A DNA stretch of 64,000 nt from contig NZ_BRPL01000002.1 of assembly GCF_027923585.1 (NCBI RefSeq), positions 682,001 to 746,000 on the forward strand, given 5' to 3'. A program made the position numbers and the translations under genes. Each line of letters opens with the position of its first letter. Position 1 is the stretch's first letter. Shown piece by piece: positions 36,612 to 45,479 of this stretch. Origin of the DNA: Philodulcilactobacillus myokonensis. Its GTDB lineage: Bacteria; Bacillota; Bacilli; Lactobacillales; Lactobacillaceae. The notes below the pieces were generated by a model, which saw only the letters and a program-made list of their open reading frames with translations, was not told the DNA's origin and searched no databases.

Positions 36612-36971
36612 ATGAATACAATTGACATTCTAAAAACGGTTGTAAAATCTGCCGACTTTAAACAAGCTCGTAATATTGTTGCACTAGATATGCGCGGAAT
36701 TAGTTTAATGTCTGATTACTATGTAATTATGGATGCTAGTTCAAGTCGTCAAGTAAAAGCAATTGCTAATGCTATCATTGAATCAAGTGAAGAACATCAC
36801 ATTGACGTTGAAGAAGTCGAAGGAAGAAAAGAAGGCCAATGGATTTTGATTGATTTAGATGGCGTTATTGTTCACGTTTTTGAATCTGAAAAACGTAGCT
36901 TCTATAATCTAGAAAAACTCTGGTCAGATGCTCCGGATGTTGATGTTTCTAAGTGGGAAGATCCAGAATGA
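36612..36971 (+). CDS. rsfS: Ribosomal silencing factor RsfS
   Basis: The 119-residue protein binds L14 and blocks 30S-50S joining in starvation. Typical segments are RNIVALDMRGIS, SDYYVIMDASSSRQV and GQWILIDLDGVIVHVF. Its stop overlaps the next gene's ATG (ATGA). Confidence 0.95.
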   Translation: MNTIDILKTVVKSADFKQARNIVALDMRGISLMSDYYVIMDASSSRQVKAIANAIIESSEEHHIDVEEVEGRKEGQWILIDLDGVIVHVFESEKRSFYNLEKLWSDAPDVDVSKWEDPE

Positions 36972-37702
36972 TTTTTTCAAAATTTGCTCAATTTTATGAT
37001 GAGTTATTTGATCCAGCCATGTATCAAAAATGGCTGGATTTTGTTCTAACTAATTCTAAACCGGAAGATCGTTTAATTGATTTAGCATGTGGGACGGGTA
37101 GATTAATTGTCTCATTGGCTAAATTAGGCTATCATACAACCGGGTTGGATTTTTCTGATGATATGTTATCAATTGCAGAACAGCATGCGATTGATAATAA
37201 TGTTAGCCCGTTTTTAATTCAAGGAAATATGCTAGATTTATCGAATTTAGATCAATATAGCATCATTACTTGTTTTGATGATTCACTATGTTATTTAAAA
37301 AATCAAAAAGAACTGTTGAGGGCCTTTTTAGAAGTTTATCAACATTTATCTGATCATGGAGTATATCTATTTGACGTCATTTCACCTTATCAAACTGATG
37401 TTGTCTATCCTGGATATATGTATAATTATCATGATAAAAATCGCGCTTTTATGTGGCAAAGTTATGAAGGGGATAAACCCCATTCAGTTGAACATGACTT
37501 AACTTTCTTTTATTATAATTACGAAAAAGATGCTTATGATGAATACAGTGAGCTACACCATGAAAGAACGTATGATTTAAATATTTACATTCAATTATTA
37601 AAAAAAGCTGGGTTTAATCAAATTAGTGCGACTGCTGATTTTGGAAAAAGTAAAATTAACAAAACGACCACTCGCTATTTCTTTAAATGTAAGAAGGATT
37701 AA
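36968..37702 (+). CDS. yqeM: YqeM-like class I SAM-dependent methyltransferase
   Basis: The 244-residue methyltransferase has motif I LIDLACGTGRLI (about 38-49), TGLDFSDDML and the ITCFDDSLCYL segment. The start is the ATG overlapping the rsfS stop; a GTG at 36953 would lie deep in rsfS. The position after rsfS matches Bacillus yqeM. The substrate is unknown. Confidence 0.85.
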   Translation: MIFSKFAQFYDELFDPAMYQKWLDFVLTNSKPEDRLIDLACGTGRLIVSLAKLGYHTTGLDFSDDMLSIAEQHAIDNNVSPFLIQGNMLDLSNLDQYSIITCFDDSLCYLKNQKELLRAFLEVYQHLSDHGVYLFDVISPYQTDVVYPGYMYNYHDKNRAFMWQSYEGDKPHSVEHDLTFFYYNYEKDAYDEYSELHHERTYDLNIYIQLLKKAGFNQISATADFGKSKINKTTTRYFFKCKKD

Positions 37703-37707
37703 TAAAA

Positions 37708-38841
37708 ATGTTACATGCTGTTGGAATAATTGCAGAATATAATCCATTTCATAACGGTCATGAGTATCAGTTAAAAATGGCAAAAAAAAAGACTAATGCA
37801 GATGTTTGTATAGTTGTCATGAGTGGTGACTGGGTTCAACGTGGGGATCCAGCAATTTTAGATAAATGGTTGAGAGCCAACTTTGCACTCCAACATGGGG
37901 CGGATTTAGTAGTCGAACTACCCGCCCAATTTGCCGTTCAACCAGTTAATATTTTTGCGGCTGGCGGAGTTAAAATTTTAAATCAATTAAATTGTGACGC
38001 ATTATCATTTGGATGCAAAACGCCTGGTTTGAATTTTAATCAATTAGCAAATGTTAATTTAGATGATATGAATGATTATTTTCATAATTATTTCCAACCA
38101 TATCCAAAATTGTTTCAAGGTGCATTTTATAAGCAAACGGGACAAAAGATTCATGATCCTAATGATATTTTAGGGATTAATTATGCTCATTTTAATTCTA
38201 AATTTAATTCACCAATGAAAATTATTCCAATCAAGCGTCAAGGGACTCTGCATAACGAAGGAAACATTAAACAACGGTTTGCAAGTTCATCTACAATTAG
38301 AGAAATGCTAGTTAATCATATTGATTCTAAATCAAAGTTGTTAAAAATTGTTGATTCAAATATTATTGAAGGAATATTAAAACAGCGGTTAGTGACGTGG
38401 AATGATTTTTGGCCAATGCTTAAATTTGAATTAGTTACTAGCTCTTTATCAGATTTGAAAAATATTTATCAAATGAATGAGGGGATTGAATATCGCCTGA
38501 AACGGTTTGCAATTACTTCTAAATCTTTTAATGAATTTATTGATAAAGTTAAGACAAAACGCTATACTTATTCAAGGTTAAAACGTTTATTTGGATATAT
38601 TCTATTTCATTTGAAACGGGATGATTACATTCAAAATGAATATTTAAGAATTTTAGGTTTTAATCAAATCGGTAGAAAGTATTTAAACCAGGAGAAGAAG
38701 AAAATCCAAATTCCAATTATTTCAAGAGCAAGTCAAAAAATGTTAAACTCTGTTTTACAATTAGACTTTAAAGCTGGGATGCTATATGAAATGATTACAG
38801 GTCAATCTCAAGATCTATATCGTCACCCCATTATTAAATAA
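37708..38841 (+). CDS. tmcAL: TmcAL, tRNA(Met) cytidine acetate ligase (YlbM family)
   Basis: The 377-residue nucleotidyltransferase-fold protein begins GIIAEYNPFHNGHEYQL, with the HxGH ATP site, then VVMSGDWVQRGDPAILDKW. TmcAL activates acetate with ATP to form ac4C34 in elongator tRNA-Met in Bacillus. It starts 5 bp after yqeM and closes the yqeG-to-tmcAL run. Confidence 0.9.
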   Translation: MLHAVGIIAEYNPFHNGHEYQLKMAKKKTNADVCIVVMSGDWVQRGDPAILDKWLRANFALQHGADLVVELPAQFAVQPVNIFAAGGVKILNQLNCDALSFGCKTPGLNFNQLANVNLDDMNDYFHNYFQPYPKLFQGAFYKQTGQKIHDPNDILGINYAHFNSKFNSPMKIIPIKRQGTLHNEGNIKQRFASSSTIREMLVNHIDSKSKLLKIVDSNIIEGILKQRLVTWNDFWPMLKFELVTSSLSDLKNIYQMNEGIEYRLKRFAITSKSFNEFIDKVKTKRYTYSRLKRLFGYILFHLKRDDYIQNEYLRILGFNQIGRKYLNQEKKKIQIPIISRASQKMLNSVLQLDFKAGMLYEMITGQSQDLYRHPIIK

Positions 38842-38854
38842 TTATTATAGGCTA

Positions 38855-38881
38855 TCAAGGGAAACACCTTGACATCTTTTT
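38855..38881 (+). terminator. Short hairpin with T-run, overlapping the next promoter
   Basis: TCAAGG and CCTTGA form a 6-bp stem followed by catcttttt. The 3' arm shares bases with the -35 element of the yceD promoter. It may terminate the tmcAL transcript. Confidence 0.5.
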
Positions 38882-38897
38882 AGTGAGTATGTATAAT
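38869..38897 (+). promoter_or_regulatory. Promoter of yceD-rpmF
   Basis: Perfect TTGACA, 17 bp and perfect TATAAT: the strongest consensus promoter in the window. Confidence 0.92.
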
Positions 38898-38925
38898 TAC
38901 GATTGTTGCATTAGGAGGAATTATC

Positions 38926-39468
38926 ATGAAATGGGCCTTGCAAGATTTAAAAGAATATAATACAAAGCCACTTTCTGTCGATGAAACATTGAATGTTGAA
39001 TCTGATTTATTAAATCGATATAGTGATGGTATTTTATCATCAACACCTTTTCAAGTTCATGCCGATGTTTTATATGATCGTGGCAATGCAGTCGTTAATG
39101 CGAGGGCAACTGGAGAAATCACAGTTCCTTCTTCAAGGTCACTTACGCCAGTAAAAATGCCATTAGATTTTCATATTGATGAAATTTATGTTCCGGATCG
39201 TGAAGCAATAAAACTATATGATAAAGATGATGTTGTCATGGTTTTAGGAAAAAAACAAATTATTAATTTTGATAAATCTGTGGCTGATAATATTATTTTA
39301 CAAATTCCAATGCATATTCTGTCTCCAAAGGAAGATAAATATCATATCATGCCCAAGGGACACGATTGGGAAGTTATGACTGAAGATGAATTTTATCATC
39401 CTAAGGCAGATCATAAACATGTTGATCCACGTCTTGCTAAGTTAAAGGATTACTTTAAAAACAAGTAA
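38926..39468 (+). CDS. yceD: YceD/YlbN family protein (DUF177)
   Basis: The 180-residue protein begins [11 protein letters not shown] and ends in [10 protein letters not shown], typical of DUF177. It is encoded just before rpmF, as in most bacteria; family members are linked to 23S rRNA metabolism. The cysteines seen in some homologues are absent here. Confidence 0.88.
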   Translation: MKWALQDLKEYNTKPLSVDETLNVESDLLNRYSDGILSSTPFQVHADVLYDRGNAVVNARATGEITVPSSRSLTPVKMPLDFHIDEIYVPDREAIKLYDKDDVVMVLGKKQIINFDKSVADNIILQIPMHILSPKEDKYHIMPKGHDWEVMTEDEFYHPKADHKHVDPRLAKLKDYFKNK

Positions 39469-39518
39469 GGCATAATAATTTCACTAGTGGATATTTCAAA
39501 TTAAAGGAGGCGTTGATT

Positions 39519-39701
39519 GTGGCAGTTCCTAAGAGAAAGACTTCTAAGGCTAGAAAAAATATGCGTCGTTCTCATATTAATTTATCTATGCCTGGTTTAA
39601 CACCTTGTCCAAATTGTGGTGAATTACGTAAACCACATTATGTATGCCCAAATTGTGGTTATTACGATGGCAAGGAAATCGTAAATGTTAAAAAGAATTA
39701 A
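39519..39701 (+). CDS. rpmF: 50S ribosomal protein L32
   Basis: The 60-residue protein [19 protein letters not shown] has the zinc ribbon [18 protein letters not shown]. The start is GTG 39519, giving the conserved N-terminus with aaaggagg 8 nt upstream; an earlier TTG would add two residues. It is co-transcribed with yceD. Confidence 0.96.
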   Translation: MAVPKRKTSKARKNMRRSHINLSMPGLTPCPNCGELRKPHYVCPNCGYYDGKEIVNVKKN

Positions 39702-39716
39702 TAATTTTTATACTTT

Positions 39717-39756
39717 GAAAGCTTTCAGGGCACCATGGGTTCTGAAAGCTTTTTTA
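39717..39756 (+). terminator. Terminator of yceD-rpmF
   Basis: AAAGCTTTCAG pairs perfectly with CTGAAAGCTTT, followed by a T-run. Confidence 0.9.
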
Positions 39757-39862
39757 ATATAACAATTACATAATAATTAGATTATTAATCATTAATGAGT
39801 TAACTATGATAAAATAAGTTTGAATTGATATTATAGTTATAATTAAAGGGGTGTTTTACATC

Positions 39863-40555
39863 ATGAGTAGTCGTATACTGATTATTGAAGATGAAAAAAA
39901 CTTAGCAAGATTTGTTGAATTAGAATTAAAACACGAGGGCTATCAAACTCAAGTAGAATTAAATGGACGAACTGGCCTTCAAGCAGCTTTAAATAAAAAA
40001 TTTGATGCTATTTTACTAGATTTAATGCTTCCTGAATTAAATGGAATGGAAGTTGCCAGAAGAATCAGAGAGAAGAAAAATACACCAATTATTATGATGA
40101 CCGCCAGAGATTCAGTTATTGACCGGGTATCTGGATTTGATCATGGTGCTGATGATTATATTGTTAAACCATTTGCAATTGAAGAATTATTAGCAAGATT
40201 GCGTGCATTACTACGTCGAATTAAGATTGAAAAACATCAACAGAATAAGAATCAAAAGATTGTTAAATATAAAGATTTAACGATTGAAAAGGAAGGCCGG
40301 ATTGTCCGTCGTGGCAACGAAGTCATTGATTTAACTAAGCGAGAATATGAATTATTACTTGCTTTAATGGAAAACGTTAACGTTGTTTTGGCCAGGGACG
40401 TTCTTTTAAATAAAGTTTGGGGATATGATTCTGATGCTGAAACTAACGTTGTTGATGTCTATATTCGATATTTACGTAATAAAATTGATCGACCAAATCA
40501 AGAAAATAGTTATATTCAAACAGTTCGTGGTACTGGTTATGTGATGAGATCATGA
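39863..40555 (+). CDS. arlR: OmpR-family response regulator, ArlR-like
   Basis: The 230-residue regulator has a receiver domain with acidic pair EDE, phospho-acceptor Asp in ILLDLMLPELNG (about 51), and Lys in DDYIVKPFAIEELLAR, then a winged-helix DNA-binding domain (TKREYELL, YIRYLRNKID, RGTGYVM). The EDEKNLARFVELELKHEGY opening closely resembles staphylococcal ArlR. ATG 39863 was chosen over a GTG at 39851 lying directly on the RBS. The kinase gene overlaps by 4 bp. Confidence 0.88.
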   Translation: MSSRILIIEDEKNLARFVELELKHEGYQTQVELNGRTGLQAALNKKFDAILLDLMLPELNGMEVARRIREKKNTPIIMMTARDSVIDRVSGFDHGADDYIVKPFAIEELLARLRALLRRIKIEKHQQNKNQKIVKYKDLTIEKEGRIVRRGNEVIDLTKREYELLLALMENVNVVLARDVLLNKVWGYDSDAETNVVDVYIRYLRNKIDRPNQENSYIQTVRGTGYVMRS

Positions 40556-42108
40556 AATTAATGAAAGATTCTGATCATGATCAGAAAAAAGTAAAACGAA
40601 GGATATCTTTAAAATGGAAATGGTCAATTGGAACCGCAATTGTCGTTTTTATTATGTTTTCAATTTTTGCGTTCTTAATTTATCATCAATTTAGTGAAGT
40701 CCTCTTGTCTCAAGAAAAAAGCAGGATTCAAAATGTTTCCGAAACAGTTGCCGATAATTTAAGTCAAAATCGAAAACCTTTAAATCAGGATATGTTTAAT
40801 AATCCATCACAGGAATTAGTTTCACCTAATCTATCAGATGTGCATAATTCAAATCGTAATAATCAAACTTATTCTGACCCCATTTTTTCTAATTTATTTG
40901 GTAATAACATTGCTGCCAATGTTTTTAATGATAATGGGCAACTATTGATGTCATCTAAACAATTGGTTAATTATAAATTTAATCGTCGTGATTTTTTGAA
41001 TCATCAGGGGATAAAATTCCGTCGAATAAATCATAAAATGATTGTTGTGAACAATATGATGATTTTTTCTAATAAAAATCACCAGCATATTGGATATCTT
41101 CAAATTATTAATAATTTGAAAAATTATCGAACATCAATGGATCAATTATTCATTATTTTATTCATTTTGTCACTAATTTCTATTTTTGTTTCATCAATTC
41201 TTGCTTATATTTTAGCTGATTATCTTTTAAGACCAATTAATGAAATAAGAAGAACAATGAATGTAATTACATCTTCTCCTAAATCTAACCGAAGGGTTCC
41301 AGAATTGAACCAAAATGATGAGCTTTCGGACCTAGGTAATTTGTTTAATGATATGTTAGATCAAATGCAACGTTATATTAATCAACAGGAGCAATTTGTT
41401 GGGGATGTATCCCATGAATTACGAACCCCAGTTGCTATTATTCAAGGTCATTTGAGTATGCTATCAAGATGGGGGAAGGATGATCCTCAAATTCTTCAGG
41501 AATCCATTAATGCATCTTTGGATGAAATTAAGCGGATGCGTGGATTAGTTAAAGAAATGCTTGATTTATCCAGAGCTGAAGAGGGTAATATTTACTTTAA
41601 AGATAAAACGACAGAAGTTAAGGGCATTGTTTACCAAGTTTTTAATGATTTTAAGATGATTCATCCTGATTTTCATTTTGTATTAGATGATGATATTAAA
41701 AGGAAAACAATTATTAAGATGTATCGTGATCATTTAGAACAAGTATTGATAATTTTATTGGATAATGCAATTAAGTATTCTACTAAGCGTAAAGAAATTG
41801 ATATGTCGATGTCTTTAACTGCTAATAATATTAGAATTTCTGTTCAGGATTTTGGCGAAGGAATTTCGCAAAAGAATATGAAATTGATTTTTAACCGTTT
41901 TTATCGGGTTGATAAAGCCAGAAGTCGAAAAAAGGGTGGCAATGGTTTAGGATTATCAATTGCTAAGCGATTGGTTGAAGTATATCATGGTCATATTTCA
42001 GTTGAGAGTTCACTTGGCTCTGGTTCTATTTTCACAATTTCATTTCCAATTGACCACGAGATAAAACCAGATAAAAAAAGCAAACCCAAACAAAAAGAAG
42101 CTAAATGA
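40552..42108 (+). CDS. arlS: ArlS-like membrane sensor histidine kinase
   Basis: The 518-residue kinase has two membrane helices (about 24-46 and 199-223) enclosing a roughly 150-residue extracytoplasmic sensor region, then HAMP, the HisKA box DVSHELRTPVAIIQGH (phospho-His about 290), and an ATPase domain with DNAIKYS, DFGEGI and NGLGLSIAK. The tail is a Lys-rich string. It is coupled to the regulator gene by ATGA overlap. The signal is unknown; ArlS relatives respond to envelope and metabolic cues. Confidence 0.87.
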   Translation: MKLMKDSDHDQKKVKRRISLKWKWSIGTAIVVFIMFSIFAFLIYHQFSEVLLSQEKSRIQNVSETVADNLSQNRKPLNQDMFNNPSQELVSPNLSDVHNSNRNNQTYSDPIFSNLFGNNIAANVFNDNGQLLMSSKQLVNYKFNRRDFLNHQGIKFRRINHKMIVVNNMMIFSNKNHQHIGYLQIINNLKNYRTSMDQLFIILFILSLISIFVSSILAYILADYLLRPINEIRRTMNVITSSPKSNRRVPELNQNDELSDLGNLFNDMLDQMQRYINQQEQFVGDVSHELRTPVAIIQGHLSMLSRWGKDDPQILQESINASLDEIKRMRGLVKEMLDLSRAEEGNIYFKDKTTEVKGIVYQVFNDFKMIHPDFHFVLDDDIKRKTIIKMYRDHLEQVLIILLDNAIKYSTKRKEIDMSMSLTANNIRISVQDFGEGISQKNMKLIFNRFYRVDKARSRKKGGNGLGLSIAKRLVEVYHGHISVESSLGSGSIFTISFPIDHEIKPDKKSKPKQKEAK

Positions 42109-42148
42109 TATTAAAATCATTTAACTCCTTTTTAATTTAGTCTACTTT

Positions 42149-43072
42149 TTAATGATGGTTCTGTTTACCCTTATTTCTTTCCCGATTTAATTTATGAATA
42201 TCAACCTTTTCTGATGATTGATTTTCACTTGAATTCTTTTCCGATTCACTATTAAAATCAGGAATCTTGACTTTGTTTGTAGGATGATTTTTACTATTTT
42301 TAGCAACTTCTGCTCTAATTTTTGGACGGTATAAATTAATGATTAAAGTTTGAATACATGCAAAAATACCACCAATGAAGAAGTAAATTCCTAGTCCAGC
42401 TGGAGACTTGATTGTAAAAATAAAAATCATTAGGGGACTAAGAAATAGCATCATTTTCATTTGTTTTCTTTGATCCTTAGGAACACCAATTAACATTAGG
42501 TATCCTTGCAATAAATACGAAAGAAAAGCTAGGATTGCTAGCAGGATATTTGATTTTCCTAGGCTAATTCCCATAAAAATTGTATGTGAAACTTCCGGGG
42601 AAAATCTGATGGCATTATATAAAGCAACAAAAACTGGGATTTGAATAATAATTGGTAAACAACCAATGCCGCCAGTCATACTAATACCATTTTGACGATA
42701 CAATTGCATCATGCTTTGACTTAATTGCATTTGTTCTTGTTGGTTCTTAGCTTGTTTTTGCTTCTTTTGAATCTCATTTAACTGTGGTTTAATCAAACTA
42801 ATTTTTTCTTGCTGAGTTGTTGATTGTTTCATTTGCTTGACCATGATTGGCAAAAGGATCATTCTAACGATTACCGTTAAAACAATCAATGCCCAGCCAT
42901 ATCCACCAACAAATTTAGCTAACCAATCCATGATATTTTGTCCGGGAACGGCTAGATAATGATATGTAAATCCATATGGCTTCCCTGATGCATCTGTTCT
43001 GACACATCCACTAAGAATGAGGGCTAAACTACCCAATAGGGTAATAATCCCTAAATGTTTAATTTTTTTCAT
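42149..43072 (-). CDS. yidC: YidC/OxaA membrane protein insertase (lipoprotein type)
   Basis: The 307-residue insertase has a lipoprotein signal (LALILSGC, Cys about 23) and five hydrophobic segments: GWALIVLTVIVRMILLPIM with the conserved hydrophilic-groove Arg, then MTGGIGCLPIIIQIPVF and further helices. The C-terminal tail (about 250-307) is basic and Asn/Ser-rich, typical of ribosome-contacting Gram-positive YidC2-like proteins. It lies 81 bp after the acylphosphatase gene, a common lactobacillal pairing. Confidence 0.93.
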   Translation of the reverse strand: MKKIKHLGIITLLGSLALILSGCVRTDASGKPYGFTYHYLAVPGQNIMDWLAKFVGGYGWALIVLTVIVRMILLPIMVKQMKQSTTQQEKISLIKPQLNEIQKKQKQAKNQQEQMQLSQSMMQLYRQNGISMTGGIGCLPIIIQIPVFVALYNAIRFSPEVSHTIFMGISLGKSNILLAILAFLSYLLQGYLMLIGVPKDQRKQMKMMLFLSPLMIFIFTIKSPAGLGIYFFIGGIFACIQTLIINLYRPKIRAEVAKNSKNHPTNKVKIPDFNSESEKNSSENQSSEKVDIHKLNRERNKGKQNHH

Positions 43073-43153
43073 GTATTTTAAAATCCTTTCTACATTTAAA
43101 ATAGCCTAAAATTAAGGATAATTGATTTAGCTGCTTTTTTCAAACTAATTTGT

Positions 43154-43441
43154 TTATGATTTAATTTGAAATGAATTTAATTTTGAAATTTGAATCGTTT
43201 TTACCTTTAAATTGTTAACTTTTCCAAATGGTGTTGGTGATTTTCTAATTTTGATTATAAATTGATTCAGTTTACTGGGCTGACCTTGTGCAATAATTTT
43301 AACGCTGCCTTCGGGCAAATTTTGAACTGATCCCTTGATATTAAAATGTTTGGCCACTTTTGCTGTGCAGTATCTAAATCCAACTCCTTGAACAAGACCG
43401 CTTACAATTAATTTTTTTGAATCAATTGAATTAGATTTCAT
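43154..43441 (-). CDS. acyP: Acylphosphatase
   Basis: The 95-residue enzyme hydrolyses acyl phosphates. The catalytic-Arg loop GLVQGVGFRYC (about 15-25) and the catalytic Asn in GSVQNLPEGSV (about 42) are present. It is upstream of yidC on the same strand and divergent from the rRNA methyltransferase gene. Confidence 0.93.
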   Translation of the reverse strand: MKSNSIDSKKLIVSGLVQGVGFRYCTAKVAKHFNIKGSVQNLPEGSVKIIAQGQPSKLNQFIIKIRKSPTPFGKVNNLKVKTIQISKLNSFQIKS

Positions 43442-43471
43442 TTTGTTTCCTCCTAAACTACATGTTAATAT

Positions 43472-43495
43472 TACTATACATAAATATAGTATAAT
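43472..43495. promoter_or_regulatory. Divergent promoter region with overlapping palindrome
   Basis: TACTATA-cataaa-TATAGTA is a perfect 7-bp inverted repeat that overlaps TATAAT (43490-43495) on + and TATACT on -. It could be back-to-back -10 elements for the methyltransferase gene and acyP-yidC, or an operator. Confidence 0.45.
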
Positions 43496-43529
43496 AAAGA
43501 TGAAAAATAAAAGTTGGGGATCAATTATT

Positions 43530-44297
43530 ATGGAAAAAATTACTTCTTCTAAGAATGAACAGATTAAACAAATTATAAAATTAAAACGTAAGCATGATCG
43601 AATAAAGTTTAATTCTTATCTATTAGAAAGTTGGCATTTAGTTTATGAAGCGTTAAAATCTAACGCAAGGATTAAAAAAATATTAACAACCCCTAAGCAA
43701 TTTCAACTTCATTCAGATCAATTAGATCATTTTCAAGACATTGTTTTAATATCAGATGAAGTTTCTAAAAAATTAGGGTCAACTTTAACCCCTCAAGGGA
43801 TATTTGCAATTGTTCAATTGCCCAAGACACAGCATATTAATCCAAATGCAACCAGTGGTGGATGGTTATTGCTTGACCAAATTCAAGATCCTGGTAATAT
43901 TGGAACAATGGTAAGGACCGCCGATGCAATCGGCCTTTCCGGTGTTGTTTTTGGCAGTGGAACTGCCAGTCGTTTTAATCCTAAGGTTTTAAGAGCCATG
44001 CAGGGAAGTCAGTTTCATCTTCATCTAATTGAAGCTGATTTAGAACAATGGATTGATGGATTTAAGAATCAACAAGTGCCTGTTTATGGAACCGAACTTA
44101 ATCCGAATGCGGTTGATTTTAGAGATGTTCATCCAAAATCAAACTATGCTCTGATAATGGGTAATGAAGGCAATGGCATTCAAAAACAATATTTAAGTCA
44201 AACTAATCTAAATTTATATATCCCAATTAAGGGACAGGCTGAGTCTTTTAACGTTGCGATTGCAGCTGGTATTTTAATGTTTCAATTACAAAAGTAA
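43530..44297 (+). CDS. SpoU/TrmH-family rRNA methyltransferase (YsgA-like)
   Basis: The 255-residue SPOUT methyltransferase has an N-terminal substrate domain (ITSSKNEQIKQIIKLKRK) and the knot motifs QDPGNIGTMVRTADA (about 118), LIMGNEGNGI (about 209) and YIPIKGQAESFNVAIAAGI (about 229). The start ATG is the first with a plausible RBS (ttgggga). Proximity to pheST mirrors Bacillus ysgA. The exact rRNA or tRNA target is not predictable. Confidence 0.88.
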   Translation: MEKITSSKNEQIKQIIKLKRKHDRIKFNSYLLESWHLVYEALKSNARIKKILTTPKQFQLHSDQLDHFQDIVLISDEVSKKLGSTLTPQGIFAIVQLPKTQHINPNATSGGWLLLDQIQDPGNIGTMVRTADAIGLSGVVFGSGTASRFNPKVLRAMQGSQFHLHLIEADLEQWIDGFKNQQVPVYGTELNPNAVDFRDVHPKSNYALIMGNEGNGIQKQYLSQTNLNLYIPIKGQAESFNVAIAAGILMFQLQK

Positions 44298-44310
44298 AGG
44301 GGTTTTATCA

Positions 44311-44799
44311 ATGAAACAGAATGCATGGGAAAAAGATCAAAAATATATTTCGATCGTTGCTGATTTATTAAATACTAAAGAGGTTCAAAAATTGGCTCTA
44401 TTTACCCATCATCACCACTCAACGCGCTTGAAACACTGTATTGCCGTTTCATACATGAGTTATTTAATTGCAAAAAAAATGCATTTAGATTACCGTGCAG
44501 CAGCTCGTGGCGGTTTATTGCATGATTTGTTTTATTATAACTGGCGTACAACTAAGTTTAATTTGGGTTCGCACGCTTTTATTCACCCACGAGTTGCTTT
44601 ACGTAATGCCGAACGCATTACTGTATTAACCCCCAAAGAAAAGGATATTATTTTAAAGCACATGTGGGGATTTACCCTTGCTTGTCCTAAGTACCCTGAA
44701 AGTGTGATTGTTTCATTAGTAGATGACTATTCAGCTATTTATGAATTTTTAAGACCAGTTCGACAAAATTTTAAATCAATTTTTAGCAAGTTAAATTAA
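44311..44799 (+). CDS. HD-domain phosphohydrolase
   Basis: The 162-residue protein has the HD signature RLKHCIAVSYMSY (metal His), GGLLHDLFYY (HD) and a C-terminal VDDYSAIYEF Asp. The family cleaves phosphoester bonds; the substrate cannot be told. It begins 13 bp after the methyltransferase gene and probably shares its transcript with the HxlR regulator. Confidence 0.83.
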   Translation: MKQNAWEKDQKYISIVADLLNTKEVQKLALFTHHHHSTRLKHCIAVSYMSYLIAKKMHLDYRAAARGGLLHDLFYYNWRTTKFNLGSHAFIHPRVALRNAERITVLTPKEKDIILKHMWGFTLACPKYPESVIVSLVDDYSAIYEFLRPVRQNFKSIFSKLN

Positions 44800-44821
44800 T
44801 AAATAAAAGAGAGTGATCTAA

Positions 44822-45157
44822 ATGGCTAATGGAAGTGTCATGACTAAGAAAACAAATAATTCAATTTGTCCACATTTTGAAAAAACATTTTCAATTTTAG
44901 GTAAAAAATGGAACGGATTGATTATTGAGACGTTATTAAGTGCTGGCGCACAGAGGTTTAAAGATATTTCTGGTGCAATTCAAAAATGTAGTGATCGTGT
45001 GCTAGTAGAAAGATTAAAAGAATTAGAAAATGAAGGAATTGTGATCAGAAGAACCTTTTCAGATTCTTCATTAATTCAATATGAATTAACCCAAAAGGGG
45101 AAGGAATTAAAACCAGTTATGCATACCGTCCATGATTGGGCTGATAAATGGTGCTAA
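44822..45157 (+). CDS. HxlR-family winged-helix transcriptional regulator
   Basis: The 111-residue protein matches HxlR/DUF24: ICPHFEKTFSILGKKWN with an N-terminal Cys that is a thiol sensor in some relatives, then the winged helix (RFKDISGAIQ, DRVLVERLKELENEGIV). It would act as a dimer. HxlR targets are usually adjacent; here the HD gene lies upstream and pheST downstream under its own control, so the target is unknown. Confidence 0.87.
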   Translation: MANGSVMTKKTNNSICPHFEKTFSILGKKWNGLIIETLLSAGAQRFKDISGAIQKCSDRVLVERLKELENEGIVIRRTFSDSSLIQYELTQKGKELKPVMHTVHDWADKWC

Positions 45158-45174
45158 TTATCTTCTGAAATAAT

Positions 45175-45203
45175 TTGACCAAGCTGAAAAACTATTATAT
45201 TAT
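45175..45203 (+). promoter_or_regulatory. Promoter of pheST
   Basis: TTGACC, 17 bp and TATTAT, about 33 bp before the T-box leader. Confidence 0.8.
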
Positions 45204-45235
45204 TAATAATATATTATGAATTTAAAAAGCAATGA

Positions 45236-45453
45236 TGAAAAAGTAGTAGATTGTTTAATACAGAGAGGTTATATTTAGTTGAGAGTAGCCATTTGCAATT
45301 GAATTCATTTTCTAGCTGATATTGGGAGTTATTAACAAAAAATATTCCGGCTAATCACCGTTATTTAAATTAAGTGCACATTTTATATTGATAGAATGTG
45401 AATTAGGGTGGTACCGCGATGCTTCGTCCCCTTTCTGGGATGGAGCTTTTTTT
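45236..45453 (+). promoter_or_regulatory. T-box riboswitch controlling pheST (specifier UUC)
   Basis: Stem I closes with GAAAA (45237-45241) and TTTTC (45308-45312). One purine before the closing strand is TTC (45304-45306), a Phe codon. The T-box AGGGTGGTACCGCG ends at 45418 and its TGGT bulge predicts discriminator A, as in tRNA-Phe. The terminator GCTTCGTCCC/GGGATGGAGC with a T-run follows. This accounts for the gap before pheS. Confidence 0.94.
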
Positions 45454-45479
45454 ATGCTTTCATATAGGGAGGAATAGTT

